Shown in pieces: positions 36,544 through 45,297 of a DNA stretch of 64,000 nt. Below the pieces are notes generated by a model. That model was not told the origin of the DNA, did not search any database, and worked only from the letters and a program-made list of their open reading frames with translations. The position numbers and the translations under genes are program-made. The stretch comes from a virus: IMG/VR virus record IMGVR_UViG_3300042261_000868, positions 16,665-80,664 of that record, one strand, 5' to 3'. How positions within the stretch are numbered: position 1 is the first letter of the stretch; every line of letters begins with the position of its first letter.

Positions 36544-39102
36544 ATGGCTGGCACACCCTTTTTAGCATCAGAAATAAATATTGGCGACTTAGCAAACAAA
36601 ATAAGTATTGCTAGTGATGGGAGTATGACATTCACCGATCCATATGTCCCTACTATAAAATTAAAGGATTTATCGATCATTAATGAAAGAAGTGCTAGAA
36701 TAAGTGGAGATGCTATTCTCCAAGATCAAATTTCCGACTTAGCAAGTATAACTGGTGACTATACATTACTCACCACTACTGAAAGCATCTCTGGTGACTT
36801 ACAATCTCAAATTGACTCAAACTCTATTTCAATTAATAACTTAGCAAGTATAACTGGTAACTATACATTACTCACCACTACTGAAAGCATCTCTGGTGAC
36901 TTACAATCTCAAATTGACTCAAACTCTATTTCAATTAATAACTTAGCAAGTATAACTGGTAACTATACATTACTCACCACTACTGAAAGTATCTCTGGTG
37001 ACTTACAATCTCAAATTGACTCAAAGCAACCTCATATAACTCTTGTTGCTGGAAGTAATATAAGTATCGTAGAGTCACCTATAGATACTTGGACAATTGG
37101 TTCCAATGGTAGCATTGCGGCAACTACTAATGCTACGAATACCACAAGGTATCCTTTGTTTGCGAGTAGCATAAGTGGTGATGTATCTCTCTACACGGAT
37201 GGTGACTTAACATATAATCCTTCAACAAACTTATGGACAGTTAAGGCAATATCTTCACCGAAGTCGGTAGATTCAAGTCAAGGGTTTGGACTTGATGCTC
37301 TAAAAAATAATACGGGGGCAAATAATACTGCTGTTGGTTATCAAGGACTCTTTACTAACATCACTGGAGGTGGCAACGTTGCCATAGGATACCAAGCGGG
37401 GTATTACGAAACTGGAAGCAACAAACTCCACATTGCCAATAACTCTAGCAGTTCCCTGGTCTACGGTGACTTCGATGCAGGTACTCTTGCGATCAACCTC
37501 GCATCGTCTAGGCAGGCCCTTTTCAGTCTACAGGGATCAACATATGCTGACCTGAATCTCGGTGGCGGCGCTGGTGCGCTGGGGCAACTCACGCTCCATA
37601 GCGATGGGGCACCGACCACCGCAGATCGTGCCAGAATCAGATTCACCACGAGCAGCGTAGGCGATGATTGGGCTATTCAGCGCGTGGGGGCGGGTTCCCC
37701 GAATCTCGGGAAGCGCATATCCTTCTGCTATGGAAATCTGTCCGGTGCACCGCTCGAAGTGATGGGTCTGTACCAGGACGGCGGCGTGCAGATCGGCGGC
37801 ACCTACGGCACCAGCCCAGGTGCCGGTAATCTTTCAATTAACAGTAATTCAGCGGCATTACCATCATTAACAGTAAAAGGTGCAACTGGTCAGACTGCCG
37901 ACCTCCAGCAATGGCAGGACAGCTCTGGAAACTCGCTAGTCGCGGTCCACAGTGAAGGGTTCAGCGTCCGCACTCGTCCTGGTGGCGCCAACCAGCGAAT
38001 CTACATCCGCCCGATTGCTGGGAATGAAACGGGCGAGATGGAGATTGCCGCCGACAGCGTGATGTCCCTCAAAGCTGCTAGTTTCTACCAGTACTACATC
38101 GGCGGCAGTAGTTATCGAGTCGATCTGTACAATAGTCGATTCCGCTTCAAGGACAACCTCACGTTTGGCGAAGCGGCAGCCGGATTGTCTGCCAATGTGC
38201 AGTTCGAGGTTGCGACTCAGATCCGCAGCAACAATGCGGCGGCGATCCCCTTGTACGTTCGCGGATTCACCGGGCAGACCGCCAACCTGCAAGAGTGGCA
38301 GAACAGCGCCGGGCAAATCCTGGCCTTCGTAGCGAGTAACGGAGCGGTCTCGCTCAACCCCCTCCAGGCCGCAATAACCCCGCTCACAGTCAATATGGGT
38401 TCCACCAGAACTGCCATATTCAGTCTGAACTCGTCGACGTATGCCGACTTGAATCTTGGTGGTGGCGCTGGGGCATTGGGTCAGCTAACGCTTCATTCGG
38501 ACGGCCTCCCTACCACCGTAAATCAAGCCAGGATCAGATTCACCACGAACACCGGGTCCGACAGCTGGTTGATTCAGCGTGTCGGGCAGGGCAGTCCCAA
38601 CCTCAACAAGCGTCTCGCCTTCCAGTACGGGACCATCGGTGGAACGCTTCTTGAACCCCTCGGCCTGTACCAGGACGGTGGCGTTCAGGTCGGTGGCACC
38701 TTCAGCACTAGTCCAGGTTCCGGCAATCTCGCAATCAACAGTAATTCAGCGGCACTACCATCATTGACAGTAAAAGGTGCGGCTGCCCAGACGGCCAACC
38801 TCCAAGAGTGGCGGAATTCAACGAATAGTATATTAACATCTATAGCATCTGATGGTAACATATCTTTAATAAAAGGAGTTCCTTATAGTTGGCCTTCCAG
38901 CAACTCAATAGGAACTTTAACAAATAATGGATCTGGTGGATTATCGTGGCAACAACCAAGTTCATCATTTATAAACCTAGATTCTGTTCCAACCCCAACA
39001 ACTAGTGGCTCATTTGGTCAAATGGGTGTAATTAGTGGCTACATGTATATATGGACTGGAATAAATACTGTCGTTAGACAAGTAGTAGAAACTTCATGGT
39101 AA
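36544..39102 (+). CDS. Chimeric tail fibre protein with GC-rich insert
   Basis: 852 residues. Order: N-terminal attachment segment (SDGSMTFTDPYVPTIKLKDL), three 34-residue repeats of the type 'ASITGNYTLLTTTESISGDL' that look like trimeric coiled-coil/stalk units, a YadA-type beta-roll element (NTAVGYQGLF, NVAIGYQAGY), then a long module present twice, 299 codons apart (DLNLGGGAGALGQLTLHSDG). LTVKG..GQTA-LQ-W fibre motifs occur three times. The segment of about 37440-38815 is strikingly GC-rich while both ends are AT-rich, so it looks like imported fibre sequence. No S74 chaperone domain is seen at the C-terminus. Confidence 0.75.
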   Translation: MAGTPFLASEINIGDLANKISIASDGSMTFTDPYVPTIKLKDLSIINERSARISGDAILQDQISDLASITGDYTLLTTTESISGDLQSQIDSNSISINNLASITGNYTLLTTTESISGDLQSQIDSNSISINNLASITGNYTLLTTTESISGDLQSQIDSKQPHITLVAGSNISIVESPIDTWTIGSNGSIAATTNATNTTRYPLFASSISGDVSLYTDGDLTYNPSTNLWTVKAISSPKSVDSSQGFGLDALKNNTGANNTAVGYQGLFTNITGGGNVAIGYQAGYYETGSNKLHIANNSSSSLVYGDFDAGTLAINLASSRQALFSLQGSTYADLNLGGGAGALGQLTLHSDGAPTTADRARIRFTTSSVGDDWAIQRVGAGSPNLGKRISFCYGNLSGAPLEVMGLYQDGGVQIGGTYGTSPGAGNLSINSNSAALPSLTVKGATGQTADLQQWQDSSGNSLVAVHSEGFSVRTRPGGANQRIYIRPIAGNETGEMEIAADSVMSLKAASFYQYYIGGSSYRVDLYNSRFRFKDNLTFGEAAAGLSANVQFEVATQIRSNNAAAIPLYVRGFTGQTANLQEWQNSAGQILAFVASNGAVSLNPLQAAITPLTVNMGSTRTAIFSLNSSTYADLNLGGGAGALGQLTLHSDGLPTTVNQARIRFTTNTGSDSWLIQRVGQGSPNLNKRLAFQYGTIGGTLLEPLGLYQDGGVQVGGTFSTSPGSGNLAINSNSAALPSLTVKGAAAQTANLQEWRNSTNSILTSIASDGNISLIKGVPYSWPSSNSIGTLTNNGSGGLSWQQPSSSFINLDSVPTPTTSGSFGQMGVISGYMYIWTGINTVVRQVVETSW
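36739..37026 (+). repeat. 102-bp tandem repeat, about 2.8 copies
   Basis: Copies begin at 36739, 36841 and 36943 with TTAGCAAGTATAACTGGT and are nearly identical at base level; each adds 34 residues to the fibre stalk. Confidence 0.85.
37440..38815 (+). other. GC-rich mosaic segment within the tail fibre gene
   Basis: GC content rises sharply near 37440 and falls again near 38815 while the frame stays open. The segment carries two copies of the LGGGAGALGQ module 897 bases apart. Short AT-rich islands (about 37831-37885 and 38732-38785) are almost identical to each other, suggesting segments joined by recombination at shared words. Confidence 0.75.
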
Positions 39103-39123
39103 TCAAATAATAAGGAGAAAAAT

Positions 39124-39495
39124 ATGCCAACAAATTATAAACAATCAGATGTAGTAGGTACTTTCTGGAAACGTGCCAATTCTGTTAGTATACAAAATAC
39201 ACTAAACGGTACACCAAGTATCACTTATCACGAGTTTGATGCAATTCAAATCGCAGATAAAATAATAGAAAACTCTGTTAGTAGTGTTTCGCAAACAATG
39301 ATTGACGAAAATGTGACATTTCCTTTAGTCAATTCAGAGAATTGGTCAGAACCTATGATCCAATCATATAAAGATGCAATGGTCGCTGCTATTCAATCTG
39401 GTGAAGTTCCTATTTGGGTAATTTATCAATTACTCAATAGCCATTATGCACATCTAGCAACAACAAGAGATTTAGCCCCAGAGAATAATCAATAA
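39124..39495 (+). CDS. Hypothetical protein downstream of the fibre gene
   Basis: 123 residues, AAGGAG before ATG 39124. Mostly helical in the second half (QTMIDENVTF.. MIQSYKDAMVAAIQSGEVPIW). Its position immediately after a fibre gene would suit a fibre assembly factor or an accessory structural subunit, but the sequence does not show which. Confidence 0.55.
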   Translation: MPTNYKQSDVVGTFWKRANSVSIQNTLNGTPSITYHEFDAIQIADKIIENSVSSVSQTMIDENVTFPLVNSENWSEPMIQSYKDAMVAAIQSGEVPIWVIYQLLNSHYAHLATTRDLAPENNQ

Positions 39496-39509
39496 ATATA
39501 TTATATGAT

Positions 39510-39761
39510 ATGAGTCATATCCAAATAGTAAATACTAATGATGGGATTGGTAAGTCCCTAGAAGAAAATTTAGGTATATCAACTGTTGCTACCTCCACCG
39601 AATCTTTATCTTTTGAACCAACTGATATAAGAGGCGGGATAGCAATAAAATCAGATTCCTTACCCACCGATCCAACCCCAGGTACTATTTCTATAGATTC
39701 AAACGATGGAAATACTCTTAAGTGGTGGAACGGAACAATCTGGAAGTCCGCTGGGCAGTAA
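39510..39761 (+). CDS. Small fibre-type protein with WWNGT-W ending
   Basis: 83 residues from ATG 39510. The C-terminal part PGTISIDSNDGNTLKWWNGT then WKSAG is a pattern often found in phage fibre proteins (a strand pair ending 'LKWWNGTTWK'). No clear SD. Probably a minor virion protein. Confidence 0.5.
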   Translation: MSHIQIVNTNDGIGKSLEENLGISTVATSTESLSFEPTDIRGGIAIKSDSLPTDPTPGTISIDSNDGNTLKWWNGTIWKSAGQ

Positions 39762-39860
39762 GTTATTAATAACCCCAATATAATATACAAGATTTCAATA
39801 TAATAATTAATAAACCATTATTATTTTTAATAAACTTAAAGAGATGACATATAAGGAAAA

Positions 39861-39868
39861 TATAAATA
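39861..39868 (+). promoter_or_regulatory. T4-like late promoter octamer
   Basis: Perfect TATAAATA 16 bases before ATG 39885. The 123-base gap upstream is very AT-rich and also holds TATAAT at 39779-39784 and 39799-39804 without clear -35 boxes. Confidence 0.65.
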
Positions 39869-39884
39869 GATAAGAGCATGAATT

Positions 39885-42800
39885 ATGCAGTTTCCATATA
39901 AAATTTATCAAGTAAGAAATCCATCTGTTCCAGCATATGTCTATATGGGTAAGGCCACCATCGCTGGATATTATGGTGCAAAATCATCTAATTTCCCCCA
40001 CCAAGTCCGTAAGGACTGTCAAGATATTTTTCTTTTTGCTACTATAGTTGGTGGTAAGAATATTAAAATAACAGCAGCAACCGAAACCGACCCATATATG
40101 TATATTGATACAAGATGGACTAATTTTGTATCATCTGCCGATACTTCAGCATCTTATAGTTTTCTTAAAGAAGCAACAACCGATTCTAATTTTACCTTAA
40201 AAGCATCTTTCCGCTCCCTTAATAGCGATGGATCATTGTTAATAAAATCTGGAGCAAATTCCAAATTTTTCTGGAATGGTGTTGAAAATGTAGTTGATCC
40301 AGACTTACCTTCAAATTTAACATGTCAAACCGATGATGTCACAGAAGAAGACGGTCAGATAATAATTAAAAGATATGACTATACTCTAGTTGATAACCCA
40401 ATCACCAAGCCATATTGGGATAAGAAATCAGTATCGTTGATTGATACTAAACTAGTGGATCAAGATAACTATAAAGTCTTAATGCAATTAAAGTCAATTG
40501 TTGGTAGTGAATGTATCAAAGTTGAAGATACCGATAGAGGAACAATTAGAATAAGTTATAACAAAGAATTGTGTCCATGTGGCTGCTTCGACTTTGACAC
40601 CAGTGTTTCGTCTAGTTCAAGCTCTATCGAGGTCTGTGCTGGTTTAAGCTCCTTCTGCGATTCTTCGTCCTCCTTGTCCAGTAGTTCAAGTTCCTCCAGC
40701 TCCTCAAGTTCCTCCAGCTCCTCAAGTTCCTCCAGCTCCTCAAGTTCCTCAAGTTCCTCCAGCTCCTCAAGTTCCTCCAGCTCCTCAAGTTCCTCAAGCA
40801 GTACCAGTGAATCCAGCACTTCTTCATCAAGTACCTCAAGCAACTCTAGCTCCAGTTCTTCTTTTGATGAGCGATGTGAGCCGTTTGTTTATGCTTCTAC
40901 TCCAGTTGTGGATTCGTTATTTGGGCAGAGTATTGCAGTATCCGAAGACGGTGAATGGGTAGCGGTTGGAGCACCAGGCGAAAAGGCTGTTTATATTTTC
41001 CAAACCCCAGTAAGTCTCCCAACTGGTTTACCTGGATATACACAAATCGCAAAGATAACAAGTACAGACAAAGACTTTGGCTGGAGTGTTGACTTCTCAT
41101 CTGATGCCGAATGGTTAGTTGTTGGTGCCCCAGGATACAACAATGATCAAGGCCGTATACATATCTTCTCAGAAACCGCCATTGGTGGTTGGGCATTGGC
41201 ATCGGTCCCAACATATACCATTTCTGGTACAGGTACACTTCAAAGGGGATTAACGCTAAACCTTATTGGTCATAGATTCGGCCAGAGTGTGTGTATTAAC
41301 AACGGTGCTACGGTTGGTGCTGCTAGTGTATTAGTCGGTTGCCCATACTTCACCGAAAATCCAAATGTATATGGCATAAATGCTGGTTCAGCATTTAGTT
41401 ACAAGTATTCTGGTGGTCCTTGGGTTGAAGAAAGAATCATACCATTTGATGCAGAACAACAAGATAAATTTGGTTGGGATGTTGCATTAACATCAGACGG
41501 CCTTTCAGCAGTAATAGGTAGCTATGAAGATGCTGACAATGGCATTCAAAGTGGCTCTGCTTATGTTTATAGTTATTCTGGGTCTTGGACTTTGAATACA
41601 AAATTATTAGCATCTGATGGTCAAGAAGGCGACAGATATGGAAGTGCAGTAGCTATTGCCGATAATAGCGGCACACTTCACGTTGCTATCGGTTCACCTC
41701 AACATAATAGCGACTTGGGTGCTGTTTATATGTATAACAATGCCTCTGGTTGGCAAGAGCAGAAGATGACATCAATAAACCCAATTTCAAATGAGAGATT
41801 TGGTTTTGATGTTTCTCTTAATAGTTGTGGAAGTATGGCTGCTATTTCTTCTGTTCCTAGAAATTATTCATATGAGCCATTCTCTGGGTTTGCTAAGTTA
41901 TTAACAAGAGACACATTAACTCATTGGACAATAGATGAAGAGCTTATGTTCTCTGGTCAAACCATTAACGATGGTTATGCTTTTGCAGTTGACTTATCCG
42001 AAACTGGAAGTCATGTTGGTATTGCTGCACCTTACTACGATTCAAAAACTGGTTATATTAGATTAATCAGTCTTGAATCGGACTGTTATAATTGGATAGT
42101 TCCTTGTGTCGGAGAGGAGAGATCAAGTTCATCATCAAGTTCTTCTTCAAATTTATCATCAAATTCTTCTTCAAGTTCATCATCAAGTTCTTCTTCAAGT
42201 TCATCATCAAGTTCTTCTTCAAGTTCATCATCAAGTTCTTCTTCAAGTTCATCATCAAGTTCTTCCACAAGTAGCTCAAGTTCCTCTTATTATGAAACAT
42301 ATGGGTCGCAAGGTATTAATATTGGAACTGGAAGTCCACCAGGAAGTTCCACTTGTTCTGGTGGTATATGGACTATAGTTGGTGGCGGTGGTGGTACTAT
42401 TGGTGGTGTTTCTAATTTCCCCGTTGAAAATTCATATATGCATTATAGATATATGGAAGTTTCTGGTGATTTCTACTTGGGGGCACGTATTACCTCTTTT
42501 TCAGCAGATGGAATAAATAGGATGGGTGGAATAATATTCCGCGAAACCCTAGAACCCGATTCGAGAGAAATGGCTTTTGTATTGTCAGATATCCCAGGAG
42601 GAGTATATAATAAAATACATACTTCTCATCGTGGCAATATTGATAATATCTATTATTGGTCAGATGGACAATACGCTCCTGATTTGTCCACAACACCACC
42701 TAATATATGGTTGGGAATAGAGAGATATGGAGATGAGTTCTTTACTTATTATTCTATAGATGGAACAAACTGGCATGGGTGGGTATTTGCTAACATACCA

Positions 42801-42920
42801 ATGAATTCTAATTATTTTGTTGGATTGGCTGCATCTAATTTAGATGGAAATGTATCAATTACCTTCTCTGATGTTTATCCACAAATAGGAAACAGTATTG
42901 ATGTTCCTCCCAACCCATAA
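39885..42920 (+). CDS. Adhesin: FG-GAP propeller between poly-serine linkers, concanavalin-like C-terminus
   Basis: 1011 residues. Residues 1-240 are a beta-rich base domain ending in a CPCGCF cluster. Residues about 242-325 are almost pure Ser. Residues about 335-720 are six or seven FG-GAP-type blades (FGQSIAVSEDGEWVAVGAPG, FGWSVDFSSDAEWLVVGAPG, RYGSAVAIAD). A second Ser linker spans about 746-802. The C-terminal 190 residues (GDFYLGARITSF, GGIIFRETLEPDSREMAF, FFTYYSIDGTNWHGW) match DUF1349/xylosidase C-terminal concanavalin-like folds. Together this is a bead-on-string receptor-binding protein, the last gene before the convergent terminator. Confidence 0.8.
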   Translation: MQFPYKIYQVRNPSVPAYVYMGKATIAGYYGAKSSNFPHQVRKDCQDIFLFATIVGGKNIKITAATETDPYMYIDTRWTNFVSSADTSASYSFLKEATTDSNFTLKASFRSLNSDGSLLIKSGANSKFFWNGVENVVDPDLPSNLTCQTDDVTEEDGQIIIKRYDYTLVDNPITKPYWDKKSVSLIDTKLVDQDNYKVLMQLKSIVGSECIKVEDTDRGTIRISYNKELCPCGCFDFDTSVSSSSSSIEVCAGLSSFCDSSSSLSSSSSSSSSSSSSSSSSSSSSSSSSSSSSSSSSSSSSSSSSSTSESSTSSSSTSSNSSSSSSFDERCEPFVYASTPVVDSLFGQSIAVSEDGEWVAVGAPGEKAVYIFQTPVSLPTGLPGYTQIAKITSTDKDFGWSVDFSSDAEWLVVGAPGYNNDQGRIHIFSETAIGGWALASVPTYTISGTGTLQRGLTLNLIGHRFGQSVCINNGATVGAASVLVGCPYFTENPNVYGINAGSAFSYKYSGGPWVEERIIPFDAEQQDKFGWDVALTSDGLSAVIGSYEDADNGIQSGSAYVYSYSGSWTLNTKLLASDGQEGDRYGSAVAIADNSGTLHVAIGSPQHNSDLGAVYMYNNASGWQEQKMTSINPISNERFGFDVSLNSCGSMAAISSVPRNYSYEPFSGFAKLLTRDTLTHWTIDEELMFSGQTINDGYAFAVDLSETGSHVGIAAPYYDSKTGYIRLISLESDCYNWIVPCVGEERSSSSSSSSSNLSSNSSSSSSSSSSSSSSSSSSSSSSSSSSSSSSSSSSTSSSSSSYYETYGSQGINIGTGSPPGSSTCSGGIWTIVGGGGGTIGGVSNFPVENSYMHYRYMEVSGDFYLGARITSFSADGINRMGGIIFRETLEPDSREMAFVLSDIPGGVYNKIHTSHRGNIDNIYYWSDGQYAPDLSTTPPNIWLGIERYGDEFFTYYSIDGTNWHGWVFANIPMNSNYFVGLAASNLDGNVSITFSDVYPQIGNSIDVPPNP
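40609..40860 (+). repeat. Poly-serine-coding repeat 1
   Basis: Degenerate 9/18/27-base units built from AGTTCCTCC, AGCTCCTCA and AGTTCCTCA, encoding an almost unbroken serine run. Confidence 0.85.
42120..42290 (+). repeat. Poly-serine-coding repeat 2
   Basis: Near-perfect 24-base units mixing TCATCATCAAGT and TCTTCTTCAAGT, a different codon pattern from repeat 1 although the protein is also poly-Ser, so the two arose separately. Confidence 0.85.
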
Positions 42921-42922
42921 AG

Positions 42923-42961
42923 GGATTGGGCTTCTAAAGTAAAACTTTAGAAGCCCAATCC
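42923..42961. terminator. Perfect 18-bp hairpin after the adhesin gene
   Basis: GGATTGGGCTTCTAAAGT (42923-42940) and its exact reverse complement (42944-42961) enclose AAA. It starts 2 bases after the adhesin stop. No T-tract follows, so it may protect the mRNA 3' end rather than terminate. Confidence 0.65.
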
Positions 42962-42980
42962 GACATTCATCCCATCGGCT

Positions 42981-43008
42981 AAACCCATCGGCTAAAGCCA
43001 ATGGGTTT
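42981..43008 (+). terminator. Second hairpin with short T-run
   Basis: AAACCCAT (42981-42988) pairs with ATGGGTTT (43001-43008); inside, GGC/GCC pair around TAAA. Just upstream the 13-mer CCCATCGGCTAAA occurs twice in tandem (42971 and 42984). Confidence 0.55.
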
Positions 43009-43025
43009 TCTGGTGGGACAATGAT

Positions 43026-43055
43026 AAAAAAGGAGGCTTTTATGCCTCCTTTTTT
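43026..43055. terminator. Bidirectional intrinsic terminator
   Basis: AAAAAAGGAGGC (43026-43037) pairs with GCCTCCTTTTTT (43044-43055), 6-base loop. A-run on one side and T-run on the other make it work for both converging units. Confidence 0.9.
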
Positions 43056-43056
43056 G

Positions 43057-43782
43057 TTAAATATTCTTTTTCGCTTTATCAAATAAAAGTCGCTTTAATG
43101 TATTCATCTGTGACATTAGATTAGATTTAGTTTTCTCATCAGTTGCTTTAGAGATTTCATATTCTAATTTTTTATAAATGGTTTCTACCATACCCTCTTG
43201 TTTATTGTTAAGACTATACTTACAGTCTTTAACAAGAGTCCCAGCAATAGAACACCAATCAGTGACTTCCTCAATACGATACTTCGTATTTTTCTCCATT
43301 AACTTCATTTCAAAAGCGATGCTTTCGCGTTTAATTTGAAGTCTTTTTAAATCAAACTTCATTAACATTGGATCACCCATTTCTTTAGGAACTTCATTTG
43401 ATTCAATAAGAGCGTGGAGTGCGCCTATTTTATAATCTAATTCTTCTATGTCAACTTTAATAGACTCAATTTTATAAACATTCCTAACGAGTTCATTAAA
43501 GTGGACCTCTGCCTCTGCCTTACATTGCCAAAATTTAGCATCGGCTGTGGGGAATTGACCATCTGAAAGCACAGATGCCAATTTAACAATCATTGGTCTA
43601 TATTGTGGGGTGTCCACAAAAGATGATATAGCAAAATCCTTAGCAGCATTGAGTGCCTTAATATCCTCTGGGGATATTAAGGTTTGCTCAACGAAAACCT
43701 TAAGGATATTTTTAGTCTCTTCGGCTACTTGGGTACTTGCTTCAAGTTTCTTAAGTGGAACTATGCTCTGATTATCTGTCAT
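43057..43782 (-). CDS. Hypothetical coiled-coil protein
   Basis: 241 residues, almost fully helical with long charged heptad-like stretches (VDIEELDYKIGALHALIES, LKRLQIKRESIAFEMKLMEK). No catalytic motif seen. It overlaps the ClpP-like gene by 4 bases (ATGA) and is the last gene of the - strand unit. Possibly a structural or scaffold partner of the protease; this is inference from position only. Confidence 0.6.
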   Translation of the reverse strand: MTDNQSIVPLKKLEASTQVAEETKNILKVFVEQTLISPEDIKALNAAKDFAISSFVDTPQYRPMIVKLASVLSDGQFPTADAKFWQCKAEAEVHFNELVRNVYKIESIKVDIEELDYKIGALHALIESNEVPKEMGDPMLMKFDLKRLQIKRESIAFEMKLMEKNTKYRIEEVTDWCSIAGTLVKDCKYSLNNKQEGMVETIYKKLEYEISKATDEKTKSNLMSQMNTLKRLLFDKAKKNI

Positions 43783-44414
43783 TTTTTTCCTTTTTTATGT
43801 TTCTTATTTTTATTTGGGATAACCTCATCTGCAATATTAAACTTCAAGGCTTCTTGGGCTGTTAACCAGATGTCGTGTTCAGCAAGTAATTCTTTTTCAA
43901 TCTCTTTCTTTCTAAGACCCGTGCAGTTCATATAATGAGCAAGCATACGATCATATGTGCTTTTGAATTCTTTATTAACAGAGATAAGGTTATTATGACC
44001 ACCAGCGGCACCCCAACTATAAAGATGACTCATGATGGATGTTTTTTCGGTAACAACTCTTTTTCCAGGTTCACCATTCATAAAAATCATTAAAGCGGCA
44101 CTTGCGATTTGCCCTAAACCAGTTGTGTAAACTGGAGTAGTAATATAATCCATAACATCACAAATTTGCCAAGCAGCATTAATAGAACCACCGCCACTAT
44201 TAATAATCATTGTAATTGGGTGGAAGTTATTAGTCATATTGTTTATTTTGTCTAATGCGACCATTTGTTGTGTTGCCGCAACTGCTGTTTGAAGGGTAAT
44301 TTCACCGACAATGTAAACGATATAATCAAGTGGATTTATTCTAATGACTGATTCTTCGTGCTCATCATCCTGATCTTGCTCGTTAACTACTTCTTCGTTT
44401 GGTTTTTTAATCAT
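43779..44414 (-). CDS. ClpP-like serine protease
   Basis: 211 residues. Ser-type protease of the ClpP fold: IVGEIT start of the core, INSGGGSINAAW oxyanion-strand region, nucleophile S105 in GQIAS, H130 in MSHLYSW and D181 in EHDIWLTAQEAL. All three catalytic residues are present. Acidic N-terminus (about 20 residues) and a Lys-rich C-terminus are extra. In some phages a ClpP-like enzyme is the prohead protease; elsewhere it may tune host proteolysis. No capsid or Clp ATPase gene is seen in the window, so the role stays open. Confidence 0.85.
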   Translation of the reverse strand: MIKKPNEEVVNEQDQDDEHEESVIRINPLDYIVYIVGEITLQTAVAATQQMVALDKINNMTNNFHPITMIINSGGGSINAAWQICDVMDYITTPVYTTGLGQIASAALMIFMNGEPGKRVVTEKTSIMSHLYSWGAAGGHNNLISVNKEFKSTYDRMLAHYMNCTGLRKKEIEKELLAEHDIWLTAQEALKFNIADEVIPNKNKKHKKGKK

Positions 44415-44423
44415 TGAAGCCTT

Positions 44424-44660
44424 TCATTGTTTTGGGGGTGCTTGTCCGATATTCTCGTTTGGAGTCATAACTGTTGATATATCTATCATTAAAGATAATT
44501 CTTTATAGTTTTTTCCTTTTCTTTCTAGAAAGTGCGAACCGCCTCGAATTGCGAGCGACCCACACGAACACTTCTCATATTTATTTGCATCTTTGGAGAT
44601 AAGAATATCTCCACAATCCAAACATTTTGCTTTATTTAACTTTACCATTCCTAAGCTCAT
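44424..44660 (-). CDS. Small zinc-ribbon protein (DUF7695-like)
   Basis: 78 residues with AKCLDCGDILISKDANKYEK followed by CSCGSLAIRGG: a CxxC...CxC zinc ribbon like the small family with CxxCGD..S....F..C.CG..I..GG. GGAG precedes ATG 44660, which overlaps the dNMP kinase stop as ATGA. Function of the family is unknown. Confidence 0.65.
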   Translation of the reverse strand: MSLGMVKLNKAKCLDCGDILISKDANKYEKCSCGSLAIRGGSHFLERKGKNYKELSLMIDISTVMTPNENIGQAPPKQ

Positions 44661-45274
44661 AATATTTTCTCCATGTGCATTATACTGAATACTTGTTCTT
44701 TAAGGCGATCTATCCATCCGTCGCGGTCTTCGTTAATTACAATGTAATCCCAAACTTCAGGCTTTTCAATATCTGGTAACTCACCATCAGCCCCGTCATT
44801 TTTAAATACTCCACCAGGGCGATGAATTAAAATCTTTAATAATCTTGGTGTGGGTTCATCCTTTATATATTTCTTTTTATAAAATTCAAAAGAGCGAGTA
44901 AAACAAGCACTTTCATTTGGGAATCTATAATCAGATACGATACCAATTTTTGCATCTGAAAGGAGTAATTCTTGATAAACACTATTGGCCCACACATCAG
45001 ACCAGATCGCTCTTGCTGCACAACCCTCTTTAATAAGAACATCTCTGACACTTAAACCACCTAGATGCTCTGGCTTAGACATTTTATAGTTATTATCGTC
45101 CATCTTATAAAAGTCTAAATTATACCTTTCAGCGACTTGCTGTTTCAATAGTTTTGCAAAATAACTCCTACAATATGGAATTTTTTTATCTTTAAAAGTC
45201 TCTTCAAGGATATTACAACAAGTATCTTTACCGTGCTGTTGACGGTGGCCGAACAAAAGAATATGGGACAACAT
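44657..45274 (-). CDS. Deoxynucleoside monophosphate kinase, T4 gp1-like
   Basis: 205 residues. P-loop GHRQQHGKDT at the N-terminus, GLSVRDVLIKEG (gp1-type QLRDVL region), and IVSDYRFPNE, the conserved D-x-RF-NE signature of the dNMP kinase family. It phosphorylates dNMPs to dNDPs for phage dNTP synthesis, complementing the reductase at 683-3052. It has its own promoter with a palindrome over the -10 (45298-45329) and a strong SD (AAGGAG). Confidence 0.82.
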   Translation of the reverse strand: MLSHILLFGHRQQHGKDTCCNILEETFKDKKIPYCRSYFAKLLKQQVAERYNLDFYKMDDNNYKMSKPEHLGGLSVRDVLIKEGCAARAIWSDVWANSVYQELLLSDAKIGIVSDYRFPNESACFTRSFEFYKKKYIKDEPTPRLLKILIHRPGGVFKNDGADGELPDIEKPEVWDYIVINEDRDGWIDRLKEQVFSIMHMEKIL

Positions 45275-45297
45275 AAACGACTCCTTCGCTATTATTA

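Noticed and set aside
40609-42290. Repeated short units that look like a CRISPR or satellite array
   Set aside because: The repeats are contiguous without unique spacers, stay in one frame and encode poly-serine; they are coding low-complexity linkers.
42067-42300. Open frames on both strands across the serine repeats (Glu/Asp-rich, Phe/Lys-rich and others)
   Set aside because: Any trinucleotide-like repeat leaves several frames open. They have no SD, no unique sequence and lie inside the long adhesin gene.
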